Shown here: one piece after another, positions 20,930 through 30,310 of the stretch | How positions within the stretch are numbered: the stretch's first letter is position 1 | How the letters are laid out: every line of letters begins with the position of its first letter | Source of the DNA: Collinsella sp. AF08-23 | Lineage (GTDB): Bacteria; Actinomycetota; Coriobacteriia; Coriobacteriales; Coriobacteriaceae | Length of the DNA: 54,661 nucleotides | NCBI RefSeq assembly: GCF_003479805.1 | Contig: NZ_QUHV01000016.1 | Location: 1-54,661 of the forward strand | Direction: 5' to 3' | Program-made: the position numbers and the translations under genes | The notes under the pieces: model-generated | What the model was told of the DNA's origin: nothing | What the model saw: the letters and a program-made list of their open reading frames with translations, nothing else | Database searches by the model: none

Positions 20930-23900
20930 ATGGCTGACGATATGCAGAACATGCAGGCGAATTGCTCTGGGGTCTGCGGTGCCCCGGATTCTCCCGAACG
21001 GGGAGAGCTCGCGGGGGTGCCGCAGGCCCCGGAGGGTGCCATCTGGAACCCCGAGAACGCCCGCGGCGATCTCCGCGTGGGCATCGATGTGGGCTCCACC
21101 ACGGTCAAGCTCGCCGTGCTGAACGACGAGAGCCAGATTGTATACGCTAAGTACCAGCGCCATCACACCGACGTCCGCGCCTGCGCGCGCGACCTGTTCG
21201 CCGGGGCCGCCACCGTGCTGCCCGAGGCTCGCATGACCTGCGCCATCACCGGCTCGGGCGGTCTTCTGCTCTCGCAGTGGCTCGGCCTCGAGTTCGTACA
21301 GGAGGTCATCGCGAGCAAGCGCGCCGTCGAGACGCTCATCCCGCAAACCGACGTCGCCATCGAGCTCGGTGGCGAGGACGCCAAGATCATCTACTTCGAC
21401 TCGGGCATCGAACAGCGCATGAACGGCACGTGCGCGGGAGGCACCGGCGCGTTCATCGACCAGATGGCGACCCTCTTGCACACGGACGCCGGCGGCCTGA
21501 ACGAACTCGCCGCGCGCGCCGAGACCATCTATCCCATCGCGAGCCGCTGCGGCGTGTTCGCCAAGACGGATGTGCAGCCCCTCCTCAATGAGGGCGCCCG
21601 CCCCGAGGACGTCGCCGCCTCGATCTTCCAGGCGGTTGTGACCCAGACCATCTCCGGCCTGGCGTGCGGCAGGCCGATCCGCGGTCACGTCGCCTTCCTC
21701 GGCGGCCCGCTGCAGTACCTCTCCGAGCTGCGTCATCGCTTCTACCTCACGCTCAACCTCGACGACGAGCACATCATCGTGCCCGACAACGCCCATCTGT
21801 TCGTGGCCTCCGGCGCGGCCATGGCACATGAGTCGAGCAAGCTCGTGCGGTTCGGCGAGCTCATCGACGCCATCGACGCGCTGGGCGACACCCAGGGTGA
21901 CGAGGTCGCCCGCCTGGATCCGCTGTTCGCGACCGAGGCCGACCTCGCCGAGTTCCGGGAGCGTCACGCGCGCGAGGTCGTGCCCCGCGGCGAGCTTGAG
22001 GGCTACACCGGGCGCGTGTTCATCGGCCTCGACGCCGGCTCCACCACGATGAAGGCCGCGATGGTGGGTGAGGATGGTCAGCTCCTGCACACCTGGTACG
22101 GTAACAACAACGGCGACATTCTGGGTACCGCCAAGACCATCATGGCGGACTTCTACGCGCATATCCCGGCTGGTTGCACCATCGGCCACGTGACCACCAC
22201 CGGTTACGGCGAGGCCCTGCTCATCGAGGCCCTCAAGGCCGACTCGGGCGAGATCGAGACCGTCGCCCATCTGCGCGGCGCCCGCGCCTTCCTCCCCGGC
22301 GTCGAGTTCATCCTCGACATCGGCGGCCAGGACATGAAGTGCCTGCGCGTGCGCGACGGCGTGATCGAGCACATCATGCTCAACGAGGCCTGCTCCTCTG
22401 GCTGCGGTAGCTTCATCGAGAGCTTCGCCGTGTCTATGGATATGGACGTGCGCGCGTTCGCGGCCGAGGCCATCGCGGCGAAGAACCCCGTCGACCTGGG
22501 CAGCCGCTGCACCGTGTTCATGAACTCGCGCGTCAAGCAGGCGCAGAAGGAGGGCGCCACGGTGGGCGACATCGCGGCGGGCCTGTCCTACTCCGTGATC
22601 AAGAACGCCCTGTTCAAGGTCATCAAGCTGCGTGATCCCAAGGAGATCGGCACGCAGGTGATCGTCCAGGGCGGCACCTTCATGTCCGACGCGACCCTGC
22701 GCGCGTTCGAGCAGCTCACGGGCGTGCACGCCGTGCGCCCCGACATCGCCGGCTGCATGGGCGCGTACGGCGCAGCCCTGCTCGCCCGCGACCGCGCCGG
22801 CGCCTCTGGAGTCTCGACGGTGCTCTCTGCCCCCGATATCGCCGCGCTGACGGTCGAGCAGAGGCACGCCCGTTGCGGACGCTGCTCCAACAACTGTCAG
22901 CTCACCATCAACGACTTTGGCGGCGGCCGCCGCTTCATCACGGGCAACCGCTGCGAGAAGGGCGCGGGCCACAAGAAGCAGAAGTCTGAGGCGCCCAACC
23001 TGTTCGCCGCCAAGAACGACCTTCTGTTCAACCGCCCGACCCTGGCGCCCGAGGAGGCTCCGCGCGGCACCGTGGGCATCCCGCGCGCCCTCAACATGTA
23101 CGAGAACTACCCGTTCTGGCACGCGTTCTTCACGCGCCTGGGCTTCTCCGTCGTGCTTTCCGACAACTCCAGTAAGGCCACGTACGAGAGCGGCATCGAG
23201 TCCATGCCGAGCGAGAGCGTGTGCTATCCGGCCAAGCTCTCCCACGGCCACGTGATGAACCTCATCGAGAAAGATCCGGATTTCATCTGGATGCCCTGCG
23301 TGCGCTGGGAGCGCAAGGAGGATCCGTCGGCGGGCAACTGCTACAACTGCCCCATCGTGATGAGTTACCCCACGGCGCTCGGACTGAATATCGACGACAT
23401 CAGCGAGAAGCACGTCGAGTTCATGTATCCGTTCGTGCCCTACCACGACAAGATCGAGCTCAAGCGCCGCCTGTATGAGCTGCTCGCCGTCGAGCGCGTG
23501 GCCGATGCGGAGGCCGGACGCGGCCGCGTGCACGGGCCCAAGCTCACCCGTACCGAGATCGACGACGCCGTGAACGCCGCCTACGAGGCCGACGCCCGCT
23601 TTCATCAGGACATCCAGACCATGGGCGAGGAGGCCATGCACTGGATCGAGGAGCACGGCGGCCACGGCATCGTGCTGGCGGGGCGTCCCTACCACAACGA
23701 CCCCGAGATCAACCACTCGCTGCCCGAGCTCATCGCGAGCTTTGGCTTTGCGGTCCTCACCGAGGACTCCGTGGCGCACCTGGTGAAGCCGGAGCGCCCG
23801 ATCCGCGTGGTCGACCAGTGGATGTACCACAGCCGCCTCTACGCGGCCGCGCGCTTCGTGACCATGCGCAACGACCTCGACCTTATCCAGCTCAACTCCT

Positions 23901-25612
23901 TCGGCTGCGGCCTGGACGCCCTCACCACCGACCAGGTGCAGGAGATCTTGGAGGCCTCCGGCAAGATCTACACGGTGCTCAAGATTGACGAGGTGTCCAA
24001 CCTGGGCGCCGCACGCATTCGCATCCGATCGCTCATGGCGGCGCTCAAGGACCAGGAGGCCGAGCGCGCCGCCGAGGCCGCCGCGTCGGGCGACGCCTAC
24101 GAGCCGGGCGAGGCCTCGCCCGTGGCGCCCTCCACCGACGCGCCGGTGTTCGCGACGCACAAGTACGCCCTCGAGGCGCAGCGCGCGAGCAAGAGCGCCG
24201 CGTTCCCCAAGGTCGCGTTCACCGAGGAGATGCGCGACGCGGGCTACACCATCCTGTGCCCGCAGATGGCGCCCATCCACTTCGACCTCATCAAGGAGGT
24301 CTTCCAGGCGGCCGGCTACAACCTGGAGCTTCTGCCCTCCACGGATCGCGGCGCCGTCGAAGCCGGCCTGCGCTACGTGAACAACGACATCTGCTACCCG
24401 TCCATCCTGGTCACGGGCCAGATCATGGAGGCCATCGAGAGCGGCCGCTACAATCTGTCCAAGACCGCCGTGGTGATCACCCAGACCGGCGGCGGCTGCC
24501 GTGCCACCAACTACATCGCGCTCATCCGCAAGGCCCTGCGCGAGAGCGGGCACCCCGAGATTCCCGTGATTAGCCTGTCCGCGGTCAAGCTCGACGAGCA
24601 GAACCCCGGCTTCAAGCTCACGCCCGCCATGCTCAAGGCATGCGTGTACAGCGTGTTGTTCGGTGACCTCATGATGCAGATGCTCTACCGCACGCGTCCC
24701 TACGAGGCCGAGCCCGGCTCCGCAAACGCGCTGTTCGAGGAGTTCATGGACCGCGCGCGCCGCATGGCTCCGAGCTTCACGCGCCGCAGCTACACCCAGC
24801 TGTCGCGCGAGGCGATCGACGCGTTCGACGTCCTGCCCCTCACCGGCGAGGGCACCAAGCCGCGCGTGGGCGTGGTCGGCGAGATCCTCGTGAAGTTCCA
24901 TCCCACGGCGAACAACCACGTGGTCGACGTCATCGAGGCGGAGGGCTGCGAGGCCGTGGTGCCGGGCCTGCTCGACTTCTTCCTGTACTCCATGAGCAAC
25001 GCGCAGGTGCAGAAGGGCGAGCTCGGCAGCTCTGCCGCTGCGCGCGCCAGCATGGACGCCGCCATCCGCCTGGTGGATTGGATGCGCAAGCCGGTCGAGG
25101 ACCTGCTCGAGCGCAGCGTGCGCTTCGAGCGCCCCGAGCCCATCTCCGTGATGGCCGACAAGGCGAGCCAGGTGCTCTCCCTGTGCAACAACATGGGGGA
25201 GGGCTGGCTGCTCACCGCCGAGATGCTCGACCTGATCGACCACGGGGCGCCGAACATCATCTGCACGCAGCCCTTCGCGTGCCTGCCCAACCACGTGGTG
25301 GGCAAGGCCGTGATCAAAGAGCTGCGCCGCCAGCATCCCGAGAGCAACATCGTGGCCGTGGATTACGACCCCGGTGCGAGCGAGGTCAACCAGCTCAACC
25401 GCATTAAGCTCATGATCAGCGTCGCCAAGGAGAACATGCGCGCGGGCAAGGGCTTCGTGATGGAGCCGATCGCGACCATCCGCCGCGACTCGGTGACGAG
25501 CCGCATGAAGCCGCACCATCTCACGAGCGATGCCGAGGTCGAGCGCGTGGCGCATCGCCTGAGCCGCGGCCTGCACTGGAGGCGCGCGAGTAGGGGCGAC
25601 ACGGAGGAGTAA
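20930..25612 (+). CDS. Giant 2-hydroxyacyl-CoA dehydratase activase-related protein
   Basis: A 1560-residue multidomain protein. Two BadF/BadG/HgdC ASKHA ATPase domains come first (DVGSTTVKLAV near residue 50 and GLDAGSTTMKAAM near 365), each with its Cys-bearing loop: NGTCAGGTGAF and NEACSSGCGSF, where paired domains ligate a 4Fe-4S cluster in true activases. A Cys-rich CGRCSNNCQL segment and a DUF2229-like region follow, then a C-terminal part resembling the dehydratase HgdB fold. HgdC-type activases inject one ATP-energised electron into 2-hydroxyacyl-CoA dehydratases. This fusion may act on its own bound cluster; the reaction is unknown. It ends at a strong terminator. Confidence 0.85.
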   Translation: MADDMQNMQANCSGVCGAPDSPERGELAGVPQAPEGAIWNPENARGDLRVGIDVGSTTVKLAVLNDESQIVYAKYQRHHTDVRACARDLFAGAATVLPEARMTCAITGSGGLLLSQWLGLEFVQEVIASKRAVETLIPQTDVAIELGGEDAKIIYFDSGIEQRMNGTCAGGTGAFIDQMATLLHTDAGGLNELAARAETIYPIASRCGVFAKTDVQPLLNEGARPEDVAASIFQAVVTQTISGLACGRPIRGHVAFLGGPLQYLSELRHRFYLTLNLDDEHIIVPDNAHLFVASGAAMAHESSKLVRFGELIDAIDALGDTQGDEVARLDPLFATEADLAEFRERHAREVVPRGELEGYTGRVFIGLDAGSTTMKAAMVGEDGQLLHTWYGNNNGDILGTAKTIMADFYAHIPAGCTIGHVTTTGYGEALLIEALKADSGEIETVAHLRGARAFLPGVEFILDIGGQDMKCLRVRDGVIEHIMLNEACSSGCGSFIESFAVSMDMDVRAFAAEAIAAKNPVDLGSRCTVFMNSRVKQAQKEGATVGDIAAGLSYSVIKNALFKVIKLRDPKEIGTQVIVQGGTFMSDATLRAFEQLTGVHAVRPDIAGCMGAYGAALLARDRAGASGVSTVLSAPDIAALTVEQRHARCGRCSNNCQLTINDFGGGRRFITGNRCEKGAGHKKQKSEAPNLFAAKNDLLFNRPTLAPEEAPRGTVGIPRALNMYENYPFWHAFFTRLGFSVVLSDNSSKATYESGIESMPSESVCYPAKLSHGHVMNLIEKDPDFIWMPCVRWERKEDPSAGNCYNCPIVMSYPTALGLNIDDISEKHVEFMYPFVPYHDKIELKRRLYELLAVERVADAEAGRGRVHGPKLTRTEIDDAVNAAYEADARFHQDIQTMGEEAMHWIEEHGGHGIVLAGRPYHNDPEINHSLPELIASFGFAVLTEDSVAHLVKPERPIRVVDQWMYHSRLYAAARFVTMRNDLDLIQLNSFGCGLDALTTDQVQEILEASGKIYTVLKIDEVSNLGAARIRIRSLMAALKDQEAERAAEAAASGDAYEPGEASPVAPSTDAPVFATHKYALEAQRASKSAAFPKVAFTEEMRDAGYTILCPQMAPIHFDLIKEVFQAAGYNLELLPSTDRGAVEAGLRYVNNDICYPSILVTGQIMEAIESGRYNLSKTAVVITQTGGGCRATNYIALIRKALRESGHPEIPVISLSAVKLDEQNPGFKLTPAMLKACVYSVLFGDLMMQMLYRTRPYEAEPGSANALFEEFMDRARRMAPSFTRRSYTQLSREAIDAFDVLPLTGEGTKPRVGVVGEILVKFHPTANNHVVDVIEAEGCEAVVPGLLDFFLYSMSNAQVQKGELGSSAAARASMDAAIRLVDWMRKPVEDLLERSVRFERPEPISVMADKASQVLSLCNNMGEGWLLTAEMLDLIDHGAPNIICTQPFACLPNHVVGKAVIKELRRQHPESNIVAVDYDPGASEVNQLNRIKLMISVAKENMRAGKGFVMEPIATIRRDSVTSRMKPHHLTSDAEVERVAHRLSRGLHWRRASRGDTEE

Positions 25613-25657
25613 GCATCTCGACCAGGCATCTTACCCGAGGATAAGTTTCGATCAAAA

Positions 25658-25690
25658 AAGGAGGCGGCCGCCCGAGCCGCCTTCTTTCTC
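25658..25690 (+). terminator. Intrinsic terminator of the TetR-activase operon
   Basis: AAGGAGGCGGC (25658-25668) pairs with GCCGCCTTCTT (25676-25686) with one G-T pair, a seven-base loop and a T-rich tail, 45 bases after the stop codon. Confidence 0.85.
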
Positions 25691-25775
25691 TCATGTCCAA
25701 GAAATGGGAGGCAGCCTATCACCGGGCTCGTCTCCTTTTTGTCGTTTACGTTCCAAGCTGGCAAGCCTAAATGAG

Positions 25776-25896
25776 GTTTTTCGTATTCAAATCGGGATTC
25801 GTCGAGTAGGTGGCATTTGCGGCCTCCGGCGACCTGCGGTTTTTCCTACCGCCACTTTCGGCCTACTCGCGAGTTTTTAATTTCGATACGAAAAAC
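25776..25896. repeat. Structured 121-bp inverted-repeat element
   Basis: The ends GTTTTTCGTAT (25776-25786) and ATACGAAAAAC (25886-25896) are perfect inverted copies. Inner CGAGTAGG (25803-25810) and CCTACTCG (25862-25869) pair as well. It is probably an extragenic repeat. From 25900 to 26207 I see no gene or clear element. Confidence 0.5.
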
Positions 25897-26207
25897 TTCA
25901 AGAAGTGCGGCGCGCATCTCCGAAAGCGCGTGCCGCCAACGTAGTCTTGGCATAAAACGAGCGCTCTGGCGACTGCGATTGTCAAAAACGGTGCTTGTGT
26001 GACCGACGAATGGCAAAAGAAGGGGGCGGCTGGGCCGTTAACGAGAATCGAGCGATGCGGTAAACAAACGTATGTCAGTTATCTGCGCACCAAATGAGAC
26101 ATCTCAGAGAGCTGATAGCATTTATCTTCAAATAATGATGTGACACCTATCCACTAAATGGCATTGGTAGTGACTGGTCCGGTTGAACAAGTGGAAAACT
26201 GACAGCG

Positions 26208-26345
26208 CTATCGAACTGTTGCGCCAAACGGCAGCAACGAGAGCTTCGCCATCTTGAACGCCTGGCGGCCCAGGGGAATCCCGATGATGGTGATGCAGAA
26301 CAGGCATCCAACGCCAAACCAGTAGAGCGCGGTGAAGACGCCGCC
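26208..26345 (-). pseudogene. C-terminal fragment of a YccF (DUF307) membrane protein
   Basis: About 45 codons in one frame read GVFTALYWFGVGCLFCITII, then GIPLGRQAFKMAKLSLLPFG and a stop at 26208-26210. This is the conserved C-terminal half of YccF-type inner-membrane proteins (CTIIGIPxG ... FKLAxLxLxPFG). The N-terminal half is absent and no start codon or ribosome-binding site is present, so it is a remnant joined to the 3' side of the next minus-strand gene. Confidence 0.65.
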
Positions 26346-26365
26346 TCTCGTGCGGGTTGCTCGAG

Positions 26366-27175
26366 TTATTGTTGCTGAGAAGCCTTCGCGTCAGCCTCTT
26401 TCGCGCGCTTCCCTATTTGATCTTGTATGCGCGCCCAGAGCTTCGGGCGAATACTTTTCGCGTTCAATACGGCCCGCAGCTTCTCTTTTGGCTCGGGAAT
26501 AATGTCGATATCGATCTGCTGCGTGTCTTTCAGGTCTTCGAGGAGTATCTGGTCGTTCAAGATGTTGACTCCGAAGCAGAGCAGTACGGAAAGGTACATG
26601 CTCGAGTCCTGCCAAAAGGTAACCTTGAATTCTGTTTCGGGATCATCGGACCTTAGTCCTTTTCTGTATCCGGAGAAGCCCCAGACTTTGCAAATCAAGT
26701 TGCTCAGGGCGTGGTCCATGCAGCTGCAGTATGGCCAGCCGCTCCTTTCCCCACCTTGGAAAACAAGTTTCTTCTCTTCCAGGGGTTTCGGCATCGCGCG
26801 CTTTTCGTACCAAGTCCAATGGATGGCATCGCACTTGTGTCCACCCCAGACACCTCCCTTCTTCCTGTCAAGCTCGGGGTCGCTCAACAGTTCGGCGTAG
26901 TCGCTCAATACGCTGCACCCTTGGGAGTATTGGAGCCACAGATCGTCAAACAGGTAGCTGTTTGCAAGCTGGTTGCGCACCAGCAAGATGAGCTGCCGAG
27001 CCAGGGCATCCCGCTCGCTCATGACGCGTTCCAAATCCTCGATCTCGCTGTCGAGCTCGTCCGTTATCCTCTCCCACTCGCTTGTAAACTCTTCGGGGTT
27101 GGCTGCGTAGGGTCGGATCTGCTCGAAGATCGCTTCGAGAAATTCTCTGGCGGTAAGGTTCGTTTTGTCGCTCAT
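26366..27175 (-). CDS. Hypothetical protein
   Basis: A 269-residue soluble protein I do not recognise. It starts with a predicted helical, acidic region (residues 20-70, coiled-coil-like), followed by a mixed domain rich in Trp, Cys and Tyr (about 80-215), and ends in a charged Lys/Ala/Gln tail. No signal peptide or membrane span. The start is weakly supported by an AGAAAG upstream. It stands between the YccF remnant and a metallophosphoesterase, in a region with lower GC than its surroundings, so it may have been acquired. Confidence 0.55.
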   Translation of the reverse strand: MSDKTNLTAREFLEAIFEQIRPYAANPEEFTSEWERITDELDSEIEDLERVMSERDALARQLILLVRNQLANSYLFDDLWLQYSQGCSVLSDYAELLSDPELDRKKGGVWGGHKCDAIHWTWYEKRAMPKPLEEKKLVFQGGERSGWPYCSCMDHALSNLICKVWGFSGYRKGLRSDDPETEFKVTFWQDSSMYLSVLLCFGVNILNDQILLEDLKDTQQIDIDIIPEPKEKLRAVLNAKSIRPKLWARIQDQIGKRAKEADAKASQQQ

Positions 27176-27248
27176 TTGTCGTCTTTCTTTCTCTCCGTCC
27201 GCGTGACTACTTCATTTATGTGACGGGTGGGCCTGATATCCGCAGGAA

Positions 27249-28106
27249 TCAGAATGTCCCCGCCCACTCGCAGTCTACTTCCTCGGGTATAACGGCGCGC
27301 ATCTCGTGCGTCTCGTCATCGGCGAGCAGGATGCTTCCATCTCCGAGCGGGCGGAAATCGAAATCGGTCGAAAACGTGTCGCAGGCCATGAATCGCTCGC
27401 CACTGAAGCCTTGCTCCTCAAGCTCGTGGACGGAATAGACGGGCGTGTGGCCGACGATCTGGTCGAGGTGCGGCATCCCGAGGACCGTGAGTTCGCTGGT
27501 CGATGCCCACAGGGGGCCGGGGATGCTTATGCCGCCACGTCCGGGGCCGCAGAGGTTGAACAGCAGGAGCTCCTCATCGTTACCATGATCGAACATCTCG
27601 GTCAGCGCGTGGTCAAATGCAGCGTTGAGCCGGGCGGCAAGCGACTCGGCGGAATACGATGGCTTGCCGAAAGGCTCGGCCTCGTCATCGATTTCAAGCA
27701 CAATGTCCGCGAATTGGCTGGTGAGACCCGCGTGCGTGGCGAGCCATCCATCGACGGCGGCAGCCATGCGCACGTTCATCTGGGCGAGCAGGCGCCGGAC
27801 GGGGACGATGCAGTTCAGGTTGGTGCCGGGCCCCCGACGCTCGACGAGGTACTGCATGTCGTGGTTTCCCAGCAAGACGTCTACCTGTACGCCGCGGTTG
27901 CGCGTGCAGTCGACCCAATCCACCTGGTATTCCAGCCCTCTGAGTAGCTTTTCGGCGTCGGTCTCGTCCCTGTCGGGGCTGTAGTCATCGCAATAATCCC
28001 CGAGCAACACGACCCGCTTCGCGCCGAGGAACCGGATGGCGTTGTCCACGATCGGCAAGACCAGATGTTGCTTCTGATGCATGTCCCCAACAACGATGGT
28101 CCTCAT
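27249..28106 (-). CDS. Calcineurin-like metallophosphoesterase
   Basis: A 285-residue enzyme with all metallophosphoesterase motifs in order: GDMHQ near residue 8, GDYCDDYS near 37, GNHDMQY near 78, THAGLTS near 118 and GHTPV near 220. These bind two metal ions that hydrolyse phosphoesters. The arrangement is like Ser/Thr-type or bis(5'-nucleosyl)-tetraphosphatase-type phosphatases. The ATG at 28106 follows GGAGAA; the frame is open ten codons further up without support. Confidence 0.88.
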   Translation of the reverse strand: MRTIVVGDMHQKQHLVLPIVDNAIRFLGAKRVVLLGDYCDDYSPDRDETDAEKLLRGLEYQVDWVDCTRNRGVQVDVLLGNHDMQYLVERRGPGTNLNCIVPVRRLLAQMNVRMAAAVDGWLATHAGLTSQFADIVLEIDDEAEPFGKPSYSAESLAARLNAAFDHALTEMFDHGNDEELLLFNLCGPGRGGISIPGPLWASTSELTVLGMPHLDQIVGHTPVYSVHELEEQGFSGERFMACDTFSTDFDFRPLGDGSILLADDETHEMRAVIPEEVDCEWAGTF

Positions 28107-28463
28107 GTCTTCTCCTTTCAGGGGAGGGTCAAACAATACAATATTCTAATAATCACGTCTCCCTATTAATAAACAAGTTTTATAAAACAGCTGTTAGATG
28201 GCTATGGGAAATCGTCAAGGACAGAGGGTCTAAAAATAAAACGTCTAATGGTCGCATGCTATCAGATAGACGGAGATCTGTGGCGAGGTGTACTCGTTGA
28301 ACTCCTCTTTGGGCTCCGTGTCGGAGAGGGGTCCAGGCGCGCAGCGTGCCGGTATCGTCGAGGTCCGTGTTAATGGCGGTGCAGAAGTTGCCGGCAAAGA
28401 ACGCCTGGCATACTCATCTGGGCGCGCCTTGACGGCTCGTCATCGGTTCAGCTTTGTCGCTGA
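28107..28463 (-). other. Gap with a decayed coding segment
   Basis: No intact gene. On the minus strand around 28255-28420, protein-like stretches appear in two frames (FFAGNFCTAINTDLDDTG, then EEFNEYTSPQISVYLIA) separated by a frameshift, with no start codon. They look like a broken gene that I cannot name. The first 80 bases next to the phosphoesterase are AT-rich and probably hold its promoter. Confidence 0.3.
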
Positions 28464-29477
28464 TCAGTCCCTATGGAACAGCTCGCGGGCACGCTCCTTG
28501 AGCTTTGTCGCACGGATGACGCCCTCGTAGGACTTCAGCTTGATTTCGGGGAATGCGTTAAAGAAGCGCAGTTCGCGCCGGGTCATCATGGTCTTGAGCT
28601 TCTCGGGGGCGGCTTTCTCGGCGCGCGTCGCGATGCCATGTGCATGGCGGGCGACCAATCTCACCCCGCGCGTCCCCTCGGCGATGAAAGAGGGGAGCTC
28701 CACCCTTCCGCGAACGGCCTCGAACGTGCCGTCCGACATGTCGGCGAGCCACGAATTGAGTGCCCGGCTCCGCGTCTTGAGTTCGGCGGCCGAATCCAGT
28801 ATCGGGGTGGGCACCTTGTCGAGCAGCGAGGTGGAGGCGTCCTTGAGGGAGTCGTTGAACTTGTCGGCGATCTCGATGCGCAACAACTCGAGTTTTTGGG
28901 AGAGCTGGCGCCAGCTCACTACGGCGAACACGGTGTCGATCGCGATGCACGCGGCGCACCCGAGCGCAATGACTTTCAGCGCGAGGGAGGGGATGAGCTG
29001 CAGCGCGGCGAGGAGCGCGGGTTCGGCGACGCGGCAGACGATCACCGCGCCGGCCCCGAAGAGCGCGGCTCCGTATAGGCAGACCCTTCCCTTGATGTTG
29101 AAGGGGAGCTTGGAGTAATCCCAAAAGCGCGCGCCGGTGAGCCGTTCGAGCAGGGCGCCCACGGTGTACTCGATTGCGCTGCACACGAGGGCGGCGGCGA
29201 GGAACTGCGTGAAGACGCCGGGTATGTCGCGCAACAGCAGCCAGCACGCGACTGCCCCCACGCCGTAGATGGGGCAATAGGGGCCGAGGAGGAAGCCGCT
29301 GTTGGCGAAGTGACCGTAGTTCGCCATGGCGCAGACGGTGGATTCGTAAAGCCAGCCGGCGAACGAGAAGACCAAAAACGAGAGGAACAGCGCCGACAGG
29401 GGAGCGCCGGTTGAGAGCAGCGCCGACAGGGGAGCGCCGGTTGCGGTCAGTGCGGCGAAAAATCCATCAAGGCTCAT
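28464..29477 (-). CDS. CmpB-like ABC-transporter-permease-family membrane protein
   Basis: A 337-residue protein with five membrane spans in its first 200 residues, including FSFAGWLYESTVCAMANYG and NSGFLLGPYCPIYGVGAVA, the signature of the ABC_trans_CmpB (DUF1113) family. The C-terminal 140 residues are soluble and helical. The family name is historical and its function is not established. The start at 29477 is five bases after the HD-domain gene, so the two are coupled. A short direct repeat near its start (29390-29445) duplicates TGAPLSALLS in the protein. Confidence 0.75.
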   Translation of the reverse strand: MSLDGFFAALTATGAPLSALLSTGAPLSALFLSFLVFSFAGWLYESTVCAMANYGHFANSGFLLGPYCPIYGVGAVACWLLLRDIPGVFTQFLAAALVCSAIEYTVGALLERLTGARFWDYSKLPFNIKGRVCLYGAALFGAGAVIVCRVAEPALLAALQLIPSLALKVIALGCAACIAIDTVFAVVSWRQLSQKLELLRIEIADKFNDSLKDASTSLLDKVPTPILDSAAELKTRSRALNSWLADMSDGTFEAVRGRVELPSFIAEGTRGVRLVARHAHGIATRAEKAAPEKLKTMMTRRELRFFNAFPEIKLKSYEGVIRATKLKERARELFHRD

Positions 29478-29482
29478 CGACG

Positions 29483-30049
29483 TTACACCGCCCGATTCTT
29501 GCTCGATGCCCGCTTGGGCAGGCGACCCGCGATGGTCTCGTGAAGGGCGCACGCCTTGTCGGCGAGGCAGACGATCCACGCCTCGCGGCAGGTCGGCGGC
29601 ATGGGCGCCAGCGGGAACATGTGACGGGCGATGATGTTGCGTTCGCGCGCGGTGAGTTCAAAGTCCTCCTCGGCGCGTGCGAGGGCCGTCGAGGGGTGCG
29701 TGAAGCCGTGCAGGCGGTGCGATGGATCGGGGTCGTGCCAGTCGTAGAGGAAGTAGTCGTGCAGCAGCGCGCCGCGGATGAGCGAGGCGCGGTCGACGCG
29801 GACTCCGGCGCGGCCGAGGAAGTCCGCCATGGCGACGCTCGCGCGGGCGACCGAAAGCACATGGGCGTGCACGCTCACGTCTCCATGCTGGATGAAGCCG
29901 TGCGTGAGGCCAAAGCGCCCCTGTGATTCGAGCGCGCGTGCGGCGAGCTCGACTTCGTCGGCGGCGTGGGACGCGCACGGAGCGTGGCAGGAACCTGCGC
30001 ATCCGCGTTCCCGTGCGCATGCCATGTTGCTCTCGAGTTCGTTCGCCAC
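29483..30049 (-). CDS. HD-domain phosphohydrolase
   Basis: A 188-residue protein with the HD metal-binding pattern: His in HVLSVAR, the doublet in LLHDYFLYDW, then HGFTHP, ARHMFPL and CLADK. HD hydrolases cleave nucleotides or cyclic nucleotides; the specificity is unknown. An N-terminal Cys-rich stretch (five Cys in 35 residues) is unusual. The start is GTG at 30049 with GAGGAGGT seven bases upstream. It is followed directly by the CmpB-like gene. Confidence 0.8.
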   Translation of the reverse strand: MANELESNMACARERGCAGSCHAPCASHAADEVELAARALESQGRFGLTHGFIQHGDVSVHAHVLSVARASVAMADFLGRAGVRVDRASLIRGALLHDYFLYDWHDPDPSHRLHGFTHPSTALARAEEDFELTARERNIIARHMFPLAPMPPTCREAWIVCLADKACALHETIAGRLPKRASSKNRAV

Positions 30050-30310
30050 GGTCCACCTCCTCGTGGTCGCTTCAACGCAAAGCGGGCTGTCGGCGTATCG
30101 AGCCGATGCCCCGGCGTTAATGCCAAGACGTTACCACGCAAATGAGGACGCTCCGTGCACTTGGTGTGTTCGTTGTAAAAAACTGTTCTTTGCTCGCGTT
30201 TGGTCGGATGGGGTGTTTCAGTCCTGTCGATCGTTGGGAGATGATACCTGCCGCGACGTCGCTGTTCCTATTGGCGACCGGTCCGTTGCTTCTTATCCGC
30301 GTCGAAAACC

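Noticed and set aside
20924..25576. Very long minus-strand open frame opposite the activase gene
   Set aside because: It is the antisense of a clearly recognisable protein in GC-rich DNA; its translation is His/Val/Gly/Ala-biased with no domain.
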